A DNA stretch of 41,917 nucleotides, taken from contig NZ_FZMO01000301.1 of assembly GCF_900197875.1 (NCBI RefSeq), forward strand, positions 1 through 41,917, given 5' to 3'. The position numbers and the translations under genes are program-made. The notes under the pieces were generated by a model. The model did no database searches and was not told where the DNA came from. It saw only the letters and a list, made by a program, of their open reading frames with translations. The DNA is from Frankia canadensis. GTDB taxonomy: Bacteria > Actinomycetota > Actinomycetes > Frankiales > Frankiaceae. Shown piece after piece: positions 1 through 11,542 of the stretch (within the stretch, counting starts at the first letter, position 1; each line of letters begins with the position of its first letter).

Positions 1-77
1 GACCGGGGGCACGGGGGGCGGTGTGGCGGGGCAGGCACGGACTCGTCTCCTCGTCGGCGGCGGGCTACGCCTCTGAT

Positions 78-89
78 GAAAACGATTTC
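78..89. promoter_or_regulatory. LacI-type operator-like palindrome
   Basis: GAAAACGATTTC has the symmetric GAAA-NCGN-TTTC form of LacI-family operators. It lies in an AT-richer stretch between the left edge and the 3' end of the agmatine deiminase gene. If real, it would serve a gene outside the window. It is a pattern match only. Confidence 0.25.
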
Positions 90-116
90 CGATACGTCTG
101 TCAATAAGTGACATCG

Positions 117-1163
117 CTACGGCGTGATCGCCGGCTGCTGCTGGGTGACGCAGTGCACCCCGCCGCCGTTCGCGAAGAGCACCCGGGCGTCCACCGGCTC
201 GATCCGCCGTCCCGGATACAGCCTGGCAAGCAGGCCGAGGGCCTCGACGTCCCGCGGGTCGTCGAAGACGCCGGCGACGACGAACCCGTTGCCGACGTAG
301 TGGTTCAGGTACGAGTAGCCGGCCGCCCCCCCGTCGACCTCCAGCACCGTGGGCGCGGCGATCTCCACGACCTCCAGCGGCCGCCCGGTGGCGTCCCGGC
401 CAGCCCGCAGCACCGCGGCGAGCTCCTTCATGGGCACATGATCAGGATGATCCGGGTCGGGCTGGGCGTGCGCCGCGACGAGGCCGGGCCGGACGAACGC
501 CGCGACCATGTCGACGTGGCCGCGGGTGCCGTACCGGTCGTAGTCGCGGGTGAGGCCCCGCGGCAGCCACACGGCCCGGGTCGTGCCGAGCTGGGCGTGC
601 AGTTCGGCCTCCACCCGGGCCCGGTCCCAGCCCGGGTTGCGGTGCGGGTCGAGCTGCACGGTCTCGGTGAGCAGCACCGTTCCGGCACCGTCCACGGCGA
701 GGCCGCCGCCCTCGTTGGTCAGCGTCGAGGAGCGCACCCGTGCGCCCGCCCGTGCCGCGACGGCGCCCGCGAGCGCGCGGTCGGCGTCCCAGCACGCCCA
801 GTCCTGGGCGCCCCAGCCGTTGAACACCCAGTCGACCGCGCCCAGCCGGTCGCCGCCGTCGACGGTGAACGTCGGGCCGGTGTCGCGGGCCCACGCGTCG
901 TCGAGGGGCTGCTCGACGACGGTCACCGCGGGTGGCACCAGCCGGCGCGCGGCCGCGGCGGCCCGGCCCGGGCCGGCGAGCAGGATGACCGGCTCGTAAC
1001 GGCTGATCGTGGTGGCCACCTCGGCCCAGGCGGCGCGCGCGGCCTCGAGACCGGGCGAGCCCTCGGCGCCGAAGGTGGCGTTCGGCGGCGGGAAGGCCAT
1101 CCAGGTCCGGCGGTGCGGCTCCCACTCCGCCGGCATCCGGCGGCCGGCGGGCAGGGTGCTCAT
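117..1163 (-). CDS. aguA: Agmatine deiminase (agmatine iminohydrolase)
   Basis: This is a porphyromonas-type peptidyl-arginine deiminase family protein of 348 residues, close to the usual length. It should hydrolyse agmatine to N-carbamoylputrescine and ammonia in the cytosol. Family landmarks are in order: the substrate-binding segment WARDTGP near residues 91-97, GHVDMVAAF with the catalytic histidine near 216, and the C-terminal GGGVHC with the nucleophilic cysteine near 338. The ATG at 1163 is preferred because family homology begins right after it; an upstream in-frame start at 1202 would add 13 poor residues. The neighbouring divergent gene encodes the next enzyme, N-carbamoylputrescine amidase, which supports agmatine over a peptidyl substrate. 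The two share an 83 bp divergent promoter region. Confidence 0.9.
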   Translation of the reverse strand: MSTLPAGRRMPAEWEPHRRTWMAFPPPNATFGAEGSPGLEAARAAWAEVATTISRYEPVILLAGPGRAAAAARRLVPPAVTVVEQPLDDAWARDTGPTFTVDGGDRLGAVDWVFNGWGAQDWACWDADRALAGAVAARAGARVRSSTLTNEGGGLAVDGAGTVLLTETVQLDPHRNPGWDRARVEAELHAQLGTTRAVWLPRGLTRDYDRYGTRGHVDMVAAFVRPGLVAAHAQPDPDHPDHVPMKELAAVLRAGRDATGRPLEVVEIAAPTVLEVDGGAAGYSYLNHYVGNGFVVAGVFDDPRDVEALGLLARLYPGRRIEPVDARVLFANGGGVHCVTQQQPAITP

Positions 1164-1246
1164 CCCGCCATCATCGCAGGCCCGGCGCACACGACCGGTC
1201 ACGTACGGCTCCGACGCCGCCGCCGCGGGCGTGAGACCATCGGAGC

Positions 1247-2290
1247 ATGCTGACGATCACCAGCGTCGGCGCCCCGGGATCGCCCGCCCGGGTCTCGCCG
1301 CCGACACGTGCGCCACTGCGCATCGCCGCCGTGCAGCACCGCTGGCATCCGGATCCGGCCGAGCACGTCGCCGCGCTGCGCGATGGTGCCGTCGAAGCGG
1401 CGCGGCTCGGCGCCCGGCTGGTCTGCTTCCAGGAGCTGACGCTGTCGCGGTACTTCGCGGACACGCCGCCACCCGCCGGCGCCGGGGTGCCCGCCGCGCT
1501 CGCCGAGAGCGTCGACGACGGCCCCACCCGCCGGCTCGCCGCCAGTCTCGCCGGCGAACTCGGCATCGCCGTGCACATGTCGCTCTACGAACGGCCCGAG
1601 GGCGGGCGGGCCGACGGTGAGGGGCCGCACGGTGAGGCGCGGGACGGTGAGGGGCCCGATGGCCTCGGGTTCAACACCGCGATCGTCGTCGGACCGGACG
1701 GCACGCTGCTCGCCCGGACCCGCAAGCTACACATTCCGGTCACCGCGGGCTACCACGAGGACCGCTACTTCCGCCCCGGGCCGGCGGGGCCGGGCAGTTT
1801 CCCGGTCGTCGCGCTGGAGCAGGGGCGGCTCGGCTTCCCCACCTGCTGGGACCAGTGGTTCCCGGAGCTCGCCCGGGCCTACTCGCTGGCCGGCGCCGAC
1901 GTGCTCGTCTACCCGACCGCGATCGGTTCGGAACCGGACCATCCCGGTTTCGACACCGAGCCGCTGTGGCACCGTGTGATCGTCGCCAACGGGATCGCGA
2001 ACGGCCTGTTCATGGTCGCCGTGAACCGCATCGGCACCGAGGGGGCGCTCACGTTCTATGGCAGCTCGTTCATCAGCGACCCGTACGGGCGCGTGCTGGT
2101 CCGGGCGCCGCGCGACCGCCCGGCCGTGCTGGTCGCCGATCTCGATCTCGACCAGCGGCGGGACTGGCTCACGCTGTTCCCGTTCCTGACGACCCGTCGC
2201 CCTGACGCGTATGGCCCGCTGGTCGGCGGTGAGGCCGCCGCCGTCGCCGGTCAGCCGCCGCCGGCCAGGGCGGCCAGCGCGCGGGCGTAG
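1247..2290 (+). CDS. aguB: N-carbamoylputrescine amidase
   Basis: This nitrilase-superfamily amidase should convert N-carbamoylputrescine to putrescine, CO2 and ammonia, completing putrescine synthesis from agmatine. The Glu-Lys-Cys triad is visible: E63 in FQELTLSRYF, K160 in RKLHIP and C200 in FPTCWDQWFPE. The last motif, with the following YPTAIGSEP, is typical of the AguB branch. The chain is longer than the usual 280-300 residues for two reasons. It has about 25 extra N-terminal residues, and a low-complexity Gly/Glu/Asp insert near residues 118-139 that comes from an imperfect GACGGTGAGGGGCC-type repeat in the DNA. The 3' end overlaps the convergent SGNH-like gene by 40 bp. Confidence 0.9.
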   Translation: MLTITSVGAPGSPARVSPPTRAPLRIAAVQHRWHPDPAEHVAALRDGAVEAARLGARLVCFQELTLSRYFADTPPPAGAGVPAALAESVDDGPTRRLAASLAGELGIAVHMSLYERPEGGRADGEGPHGEARDGEGPDGLGFNTAIVVGPDGTLLARTRKLHIPVTAGYHEDRYFRPGPAGPGSFPVVALEQGRLGFPTCWDQWFPELARAYSLAGADVLVYPTAIGSEPDHPGFDTEPLWHRVIVANGIANGLFMVAVNRIGTEGALTFYGSSFISDPYGRVLVRAPRDRPAVLVADLDLDQRRDWLTLFPFLTTRRPDAYGPLVGGEAAAVAGQPPPARAASARA

Positions 2291-3009
2291 CGGGCCGCGC
2301 AGTACGGCGTGGGGTGGACGAAGTCCGCGATGCAGCGGTGGCCGTCCAGTGTGGTGGTGAACGTCATCGCCGGGTGGATCGACCGCGCGGCGCGGTCCGA
2401 GTAGCGCACCTCGTCCGGGAACGAGGCGGCGAGCTGGCGGTAGAGGTCGTTGAGCCGCGCGCTGCCGAGCATCCAGCCGCCGCGCGCGGAGTCCGGCGAG
2501 GTCCAGTCGACCTGCCGGCCGTCGCTGTTGAACGACGACGGCAGCGCCGCCGCCAGCACGATCCGCCGCACCCCGTGCGCCAGGTACCAGCGGATCTGCG
2601 CGGTGAGTTCGGCCCGGTAGTCGGCGACGAGCGCGGTGCCGATCAGCAGGCGCGGATTGTTGCCGTTCCAGTTCAGGATCACGGTGCGTGGCCGGCCGGC
2701 GGCCGCGAAGTCGTCCGGGAGTAACGGCGAGGTGGTGCCGGCGTACACGTCGGGGGCCAGGCCGGGATAACCGACGAGACGCACCGGCGCCGTGTCCGCC
2801 GCCCGCGACGCGACCGCCACCACCGAGTCGCCGACGACCAGGGCCGGCCCCGGGCCGCCGCCGGGACGCGGGCCACGGACGGCGAGGATCGCCGCGACCA
2901 GCAGCGCCGCCACCACCGCGACCGTCAGCCATGAGCGGGCGCCGGTCGTGGGCCCGTCGGGGCCGCCCCGGCCCGGTGCCCGGCCCCTGTGTCGCAGCGC
3001 CCCAGCCAT
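2251..3009 (-). CDS. Membrane-anchored SGNH/GDSL-like hydrolase
   Basis: The predicted protein has 252 residues with one hydrophobic helix near residues 27-44. The rest probably faces outside, as a signal-anchored extracytoplasmic domain. SGNH-hydrolase blocks can be recognised: GDS at about 60-62 with the candidate nucleophilic serine, an LNWNGNN segment near 112-118 resembling the block III Asn region, and DFVHPT near 229-234 as the DxxH catalytic pair. These suggest an esterase, lipase or O-acyl hydrolase acting at the cell surface, but the substrate cannot be read from sequence. The ATG at 3009 is chosen because the upstream in-frame extension consists of a short tandem repeat. It overlaps the end of aguB by 40 bp in convergent orientation. 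Confidence 0.6.
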   Translation of the reverse strand: MAGALRHRGRAPGRGGPDGPTTGARSWLTVAVVAALLVAAILAVRGPRPGGGPGPALVVGDSVVAVASRAADTAPVRLVGYPGLAPDVYAGTTSPLLPDDFAAAGRPRTVILNWNGNNPRLLIGTALVADYRAELTAQIRWYLAHGVRRIVLAAALPSSFNSDGRQVDWTSPDSARGGWMLGSARLNDLYRQLAASFPDEVRYSDRAARSIHPAMTFTTTLDGHRCIADFVHPTPYCAARYARALAALAGGG

Positions 3010-3082
3010 CGGATCGCGCCGCGCGGGGTGGCCGGAAGACACGCCGTCTGGATACCCGGAGCCGTCCCGACAAACCGGCACA

Positions 3083-3152
3083 GCGTCCGGACCGGCACAG
3101 AGCGTCCACACCAGCACGGCGTCCGAACCAGCACGGCGTCCGAACCAGCACG
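3083..3152. repeat. 17-bp tandem repeat, about four copies
   Basis: The unit GCGTCCGAACCAGCACG occurs twice exactly (3119-3135 and 3136-3152) and twice in degenerate form just before. It fills most of the gap between the SGNH-like and PI-PLC-like genes and reads as spurious protein in several frames. It looks like a slippage-type minisatellite. Confidence 0.8.
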
Positions 3153-3174
3153 GCCCGTTCGGAGTCGGCGCGCC

Positions 3175-5526
3175 TCAGTGTCCCTGGTGGGTGCGCCGCG
3201 CGTTCAGGGCGGCGACGGTCGGGACGAGATCGCCGATGGTGGTGAAGTCGGTCGCGAGGAAGGTCGGGGCGGCCCGCGTCCTGGGGCACTGGCGTAGGTG
3301 GGCCAGCAGGGACGGCGCCCGGTTCACGGCGTCGGCGTAGGTCCGTCCGGGGCCGTCGCCCTCGATCCAGTGGTTGACCAGCAGCATCGGGGCGTGCGGT
3401 GAGCCGCGGCCGACGCGGCAGGTGAACGCGGATGCGGTCGGCACGTCGAAGGGCGTGTCCGCGCCATACCGGAAGAACCGGCGATACCAGGTGCCGGGCA
3501 CGTCGGCGTTCTCGGCGAAGACCACGAGCCGCCGGTCCGTGGCGACCAGGTGCCCCAGCGTCGGCCACCGGCCGTGCGGGTTCGTCGGTGGCGTGAGGAG
3601 ATGCCGGGTCAGCCCCACCCGGCGGAACGCCGCGATCACCTCGCCGGGAGGCACGGAGTCCTGCAGCATCAGCGTCACGACCTCGGACGGGTTGCGTTCC
3701 AGCCAGTCGCCGACGGACCGCAGCGCCACGTCCAGGTTCAGCGAGCCGAACTGGCAGACGCTGTGGCACAGCCAGAGCCCGGGCCGCGCGGAGCGGGCGC
3801 CGCGGGCCAGCGGCGCGAGCGCCTCGCGTTCCCGCGGGCTCAGACCCGCCAGGAACGTCCGCACCTGCGTCGGTGTCGTCCAGTGCTGCACGTCGAGCAG
3901 CAGGGCCCGCACGCCGGTGTCGAGCTGGCCGACGAGATCGGGGTCCTGGGTGGCGCCGACGAAGTCGGCCGCGCTCGACGCCATGGCGTTGTGGCTGGCC
4001 GCGTACACCGCCTGGTCGTAGCGCAGCGTGCACAGCGCACGGCTGCCGTTGCAGCTCGCGGCCTCGGCGCCGCGCAGCCGGGCGGGCGTCGCCAGCCACC
4101 CGCAGCTGAACAGCACGGCGGCGGCCATGGTGAAGCCGAGCACGCGCCGCCGGGCGATCGGCCGCGGCACCCCCCGGACGAGCAGCGCGCCGAGGCCGGC
4201 GACGCCGCCCACGATCATCACCGCGGCGGCCAGTTCCGTCCAGACGGCGCGAATGCCGCCGACGAGACTGCCCTGCAGGTCGCCGACCAGCTCGCGCAAC
4301 CGCGGCGGCACCGTTGGATAGGCGTCGAGGACACCCGCCGCCGGATCGCCGACCACCCGCGGCAGCGCCAGCCCGGCAAGCAGCGCCAGCAGCCCTCCGG
4401 CCAGCATCGTGGCGGCGACCAGCAGCAGGGCGTCCGCGCGCCCGCGCCGAGCGGCCCGGGTGGCGAGCAGCACGACCACGACCGCGAGCGTCGCCAGCAG
4501 CACGCTCACCGTCAGGGAACCGGCGCGGCCCAGGCCGTGCAGCGCACGCAGCAGGCCGGTGCCGGCCGACTCGTGCGCGCGGGCCAGCGGCGCGCCGAGG
4601 TCGAGCTGATCGCCGGCCACCCGTCGGCGCAGGTCGGCGAGGGCCGCCTCGTCACCGGAGAACAGCAACGGCCCCACCACGGCCAGCGCGGCCGCGAGTT
4701 TTCCCTGTCGCAGCAGCCCGAGAACCTGGTCGTGGACACGGCCACGGTCCGCGGGGGGCAGGCGGGCGAGCAGGACCGCGCCGACCCGGGCCGCCTGCCG
4801 GTCGGTGAGATCGGTGGCGGGGATGCCTGCCGGCCGGCGCCCCTGGGCCATCTGGTCGAGGCCGGCGATCAGGACCTGGGTGACGGACGCGACGTCGTGG
4901 ACCTGGAAGGTCGGCGTTCCGGACAGTTCGCCCGCCAGGTAGATGGTCGCCAGTTTCGCGATGGCGACGAACAGCGGGCGCAGGTCGACGCTGAGCGTGA
5001 GCTCGGGGCGCGTTCCACCGAGGTAGCCGGCGATCTGGCCGCTCAGGGTGTCCACCGCGCCGCGTACCGCCGGCTCGGGGGCGACGATCCGCAGGTTGTC
5101 GACGACGAACGCGGGCGGAACGGGCAGCCCGGCGAGCAGGTCGCGGGTCACGCCCGCGACCGCCGGATCGGCGAGGACCTGGTCGTAGAGCCGGCGGTAG
5201 AGATCCGTTTCGTCGACGGCCTGCCGGTAGTAGGCGGCCCGCTGCACCGTGAGGTTCGTCGTCAGGACGGCGATCGCACCCGGCCAGCACAGCATCGCGG
5301 TGACCAGCGCGAGGGCGATCCCGATCCGCGCCCGGCGCCCGAGGGCTCCACCGGGCCCACCGCCGGCCGCCCTGCCTGAGCCCTCGCTCACCCTGCTCGG
5401 GCCGCCAGGCGTCCTGCCCGGACCGCCGCCAGCCCCGGCCGTGTCCACGTTGAGGTTGTCGCCCGCGGGCCGCGGCGCGGACGCGGCCGATCCCGGGCGC
5501 ACGGCAGGGTCGACGGGACGGCGCAC
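3175..5526 (-). CDS. Multi-pass membrane protein with C-terminal PI-PLC-like domain
   Basis: The predicted protein has about 783 residues. A Gly/Pro-rich N-terminus is followed by a transmembrane helix near residues 68-90. A roughly 230-residue soluble region comes next, then at least four further hydrophobic helices between about 340 and 490. The last 270 residues resemble the phosphatidylinositol-specific phospholipase C X domain (TIM-barrel phosphodiesterase superfamily): YAASHNAM near 509-516 carries the first catalytic-type histidine, ALLLDVQHW follows, and LWLCHSVCQFG would carry the second. The domain probably faces outside and could cleave a phosphodiester in lipid or polymer. It lies downstream of metH on the same strand with a 111 bp gap. 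The start is uncertain because the N-terminus is low complexity. Confidence 0.65.
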   Translation of the reverse strand: MRRPVDPAVRPGSAASAPRPAGDNLNVDTAGAGGGPGRTPGGPSRVSEGSGRAAGGGPGGALGRRARIGIALALVTAMLCWPGAIAVLTTNLTVQRAAYYRQAVDETDLYRRLYDQVLADPAVAGVTRDLLAGLPVPPAFVVDNLRIVAPEPAVRGAVDTLSGQIAGYLGGTRPELTLSVDLRPLFVAIAKLATIYLAGELSGTPTFQVHDVASVTQVLIAGLDQMAQGRRPAGIPATDLTDRQAARVGAVLLARLPPADRGRVHDQVLGLLRQGKLAAALAVVGPLLFSGDEAALADLRRRVAGDQLDLGAPLARAHESAGTGLLRALHGLGRAGSLTVSVLLATLAVVVVLLATRAARRGRADALLLVAATMLAGGLLALLAGLALPRVVGDPAAGVLDAYPTVPPRLRELVGDLQGSLVGGIRAVWTELAAAVMIVGGVAGLGALLVRGVPRPIARRRVLGFTMAAAVLFSCGWLATPARLRGAEAASCNGSRALCTLRYDQAVYAASHNAMASSAADFVGATQDPDLVGQLDTGVRALLLDVQHWTTPTQVRTFLAGLSPREREALAPLARGARSARPGLWLCHSVCQFGSLNLDVALRSVGDWLERNPSEVVTLMLQDSVPPGEVIAAFRRVGLTRHLLTPPTNPHGRWPTLGHLVATDRRLVVFAENADVPGTWYRRFFRYGADTPFDVPTASAFTCRVGRGSPHAPMLLVNHWIEGDGPGRTYADAVNRAPSLLAHLRQCPRTRAAPTFLATDFTTIGDLVPTVAALNARRTHQGH

Positions 5527-5613
5527 CGTTCGGGAATGCCCGCCCGGGATCGTCCCGATGCCCCGATGCCGCGCAGCTCACCTCCGCCGGGCGCGGGAAG
5601 GGCCCGTGACCCG

Positions 5614-5632
5614 CCCGGCGCGCGGCGCCGGG
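5614..5632 (-). terminator. GC-rich hairpin downstream of metH
   Basis: A perfect 8-bp stem, CCCGGCGC pairing with GCGCCGGG around a 3-nt loop, sits 5 bp beyond the metH stop. It has no U-tract, like many actinobacterial terminators. It could separate metH from the downstream membrane protein gene. Confidence 0.45.
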
Positions 5633-5637
5633 GAGGG

Positions 5638-9420
<3,783 letters not shown>

Positions 9421-9426
9421 GCGACA

Positions 9427-9508
9427 CCTCCCTGTCGTGGGAGGCGCCCTTTCGGAGTGGTACGGGCCGAGCGTGGCGGACCTGGGCCCGTTGCAGCGCC
9501 TCTCGACC
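9427..9508 (-). promoter_or_regulatory. S-adenosylhomocysteine (SAH) riboswitch upstream of metH
   Basis: On the minus strand, GGTCGAG (9502-9508) pairs with CTCGGCC (9465-9471) as P1. The next segment, GAGAGGCGCTGCAAC, matches the core of the SAH riboswitch (ahcY motif). A short P2 follows with CGGG and TCCG arms. The pseudoknot is exact: AGGCGC (9496-9501) is complementary to GCGCCT (9442-9447), which is preceded by the typical A-rich joiner. The CCTCCC at 9439-9444 can also form a perfect 6-bp hairpin with the metH ribosome binding site GGGAGG (9427-9432). The pseudoknot and this hairpin compete for 9442-9444, so SAH binding should free the ribosome binding site. That gives an ON switch, fitting a gene that regenerates methionine from homocysteine. 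Confidence 0.85.
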
Positions 9509-9532
9509 TGAGGGCCACGATACCGTGCTCGA

Positions 9533-10048
9533 ATGATCACTTCGTCCCCGCGCGGCGGTGACGCGGCTCGCGACCGCTTCCCGGCCTCTGGCCGGGAAGC
9601 GGCTGCCAGGCTTACGGGTGCTGGCTACTCCCGGACGCCGCTGGCTCGCAAACTCGGCGTGAAGCCGGGCCACCGACTCGTGCTCGCCGCCGCACCCCCC
9701 GGTTGGACCGTCCCGGAGCTCCCCGGCGACGTCCGTCCAGTCCTCCTGCCGCTGCCCACGTCCGACGCGCTACCCGCCGACGCGGCCACAGCCGTGGACG
9801 TGTGCGTGGCCTTCTGCCGGGAGCCGGTGGACGTGCACGCAGCCGTCGCGGCCTTCGCGGAGCCGATCCGGCCGGCGGGCGCCCTGTGGATCGCCTGGCC
9901 GAGGAAGGCGGCCGGGCACCGCAGCGACGTCACCGAGAACCTCGTGCGCGAGGTCGCGCTGCCCCGCGGCCTGGTCGACAACAAGGTCGCCGCGCTCGAC
10001 GAGAACTGGTCCGGTCTCCGCGTCGTCTGGCGTCGCGAACTGCGCTGA
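9533..10048 (+). CDS. DUF3052 family protein
   Basis: The small cytosolic protein of 171 residues contains the family hallmark [17 protein letters not shown] near residues 31-47. Later it has [11 protein letters not shown] and a C-terminal [15 protein letters not shown]3052 proteins are common single-domain proteins of unknown function in actinobacteria. The first 30 residues, up to GAGYSRTPL, are poorly conserved in character, so a later start is possible. The gene is divergent from metH and its 5' end lies just beyond the riboswitch. It converges on the histidine phosphatase with an 8 bp gap. Confidence 0.75.
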   Translation: MITSSPRGGDAARDRFPASGREAAARLTGAGYSRTPLARKLGVKPGHRLVLAAAPPGWTVPELPGDVRPVLLPLPTSDALPADAATAVDVCVAFCREPVDVHAAVAAFAEPIRPAGALWIAWPRKAAGHRSDVTENLVREVALPRGLVDNKVAALDENWSGLRVVWRRELR

Positions 10049-10056
10049 CAGTCGGC

Positions 10057-10752
10057 TCAGCCCGGCGGGTCGGCGCGGACGCCGGCCAGGTGGGACACCG
10101 AGTTGAACTCGGCGAGCGCGAGTCGGTCGCCGTCCCGGGCGAAGCGGGTGATGCCGGCGTTGCGCACGCCGCCAGCGGCACTGATTCGGTCCAGATCGGC
10201 CCAGGACAGCCCCTCGACGAGCTGGCGCAGCACGACGACGACCGCGTCGTGGGCGACGACGAGCACGCGCCGGCCGGCATGCTCCGCGTGCAGGTCGGCC
10301 AGCAGGGAGCCGAGCCGGTCGGCCATGTCGGGGAAGTTCTCGCCACCGGGCGGCCGGTACAGCCACGTCCCCGTGGAGCGCCAGCGCGACAGCTCCGCGG
10401 GGAAGAGGGTCTCGATGGCGCGCTGGGTCAGCATCTCCAGCTCGCCCAGCAGCCGGTCGACGAGCCGGTCGTCGAAACGCGGCGCGGGCAGCGTCCGGCC
10501 GGCGTTGGCGGCGGCCTCGGCGGCGATCTCATAGGTGTGCCGGGCGCGCAGATAGGGGGAGCAGACGACGACCTCCGGCGGGGCCACGATCGGTGGCTCG
10601 GCGGCCAGCGCGCGGCCGAGCGCGGACGCCTGAGCCCGGCCGAGGGCCGTCAGCCTGACGTCCGCGTCCCGGCTGCCGATGCCCGCGTCCAGAAGTCCCG
10701 CCGCCCGCGCCGCCGGGAAGGCGACGTTCGACTCGCTCTGCCCGTGTCGCAC
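10057..10752 (-). CDS. Histidine phosphatase (phosphoglycerate mutase-like) family protein
   Basis: The protein has the RHGQSESN motif at its very N-terminus, whose histidine is the phosphoacceptor. It also has VVVCSPYLRARHT with the second-arginine region and VVAHDAVVVVLRQ near residue 170 with the second catalytic histidine. It is probably a cytosolic phosphatase or mutase; the substrate is unknown. The GTG at 10752 codes for the residue just before RHG and removes the usual first beta strand. The reading frame is open upstream to 10779 and encodes ITELTAVRHG, so a non-standard CTG start at 10761 or 10773 may be the true one. A stop lies at 10780-10782. Confidence 0.8.
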   Translation of the reverse strand: MRHGQSESNVAFPAARAAGLLDAGIGSRDADVRLTALGRAQASALGRALAAEPPIVAPPEVVVCSPYLRARHTYEIAAEAAANAGRTLPAPRFDDRLVDRLLGELEMLTQRAIETLFPAELSRWRSTGTWLYRPPGGENFPDMADRLGSLLADLHAEHAGRRVLVVAHDAVVVVLRQLVEGLSWADLDRISAAGGVRNAGITRFARDGDRLALAEFNSVSHLAGVRADPPG

Positions 10753-10895
10753 CGCTGTCAGTTCCGTGATCAGCGCCGCTCACCCCTCGTGGACCGTCCC
10801 ATGCGCCGTGTGCCGGAACCGACGATGCCACGCCGACCCGGCGGGCCGTGGCCGCGGGCGCGCCCGCGTGACGAGGATCCGATCTGATCGGAATG

Positions 10896-11508
10896 TCAGT
10901 CCCTCGGCCCCGAGCGATGGTCGCCCTGGTCGGCGGGCCGGCGGAAGGCGTCGAGGATGAGCTGAGTGACCGGTGGCGGGATTCGGCGTCGCGCTGGCCC
11001 GTCTCGGCCAGCCGCCGGGCGCAGCCGCTGATCATCGTGCGCAGGTCGCCCGGGCGGACGCGACCCGCGCCATTCCCGCCTTCTGCGCCCGCACCACGAC
11101 CTGATCGACGATCTCCGTCACCTCCGCGCCGCAGTCCCGCATTCCGGGCAGGGCGTCCGGGCGCAGGAAGTCCTGGGCGAGCTGGTTCGACATGATCCGC
11201 TCGAACCAGCCGTCGATCAGCCGCTCGAAGCCGCACCTCGGATCGGGATCGGCCAGCGTCGAGGTGGCGAGGTTCCTGAACCAGCGAAGCTGATACGCGA
11301 CCACCGCGGACAGCAGATCCTCGCGGCTGGGGAAGTTGCGGTAGACCGTCGCCTTGCCGACGCCGGCGCGGGCGGCCACGTCCGGCACTGTCGCCGCCAG
11401 CCCGAGCTCGGCGAAGACATCGACCGCGGCCTGGACGACCCGCTCATGGTTGCGCCGCGCATCCGAACGGCGCCTGTCGGCCGCGGCCACCCGCCCATTC
11501 CGGCACAT
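10896..11508 (-). pseudogene. TetR family regulator with two C-terminal frameshifts
   Basis: The N-terminal two thirds read as a normal TetR regulator. The helix-turn-helix is in VPDVAARAGVGKATVYRNF, followed by FPSREDLLSAVVAYQL and a ligand-domain helix around IDGWFERIMSNQL. In this frame a stop occurs at 11032. Family-like sequence continues in a second frame (VRPGDLRTMISGCARRLAET) and then a third (VTQLILDAFRRPAD), ending at the stop 10896-10898. Two single-base losses, near 11070 and near 10975, would restore one chain of ordinary length. Either the ligand and dimer domain is decaying or the assembly has errors here. It lies 34 bp downstream of the tandem GntR gene. Confidence 0.7.
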
Positions 11509-11542
11509 CCAGGATGGACATGGGCGGAAGCGGCGGCGCGGG

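Noticed and set aside
3083-3152. CRISPR array
   Set aside because: The 17-bp units are contiguous with no spacers, so this is a tandem repeat. No CRISPR-like pattern was seen elsewhere in the window.
3550-5379. A 609-codon plus-strand frame opposite the PI-PLC-like gene
   Set aside because: Low-complexity Arg/Gln/Gly shadow of a real minus-strand gene.
9421-9540. Cobalamin riboswitch before metH
   Set aside because: The leader is too short and lacks the B12 box. The conserved elements match the SAH motif instead.
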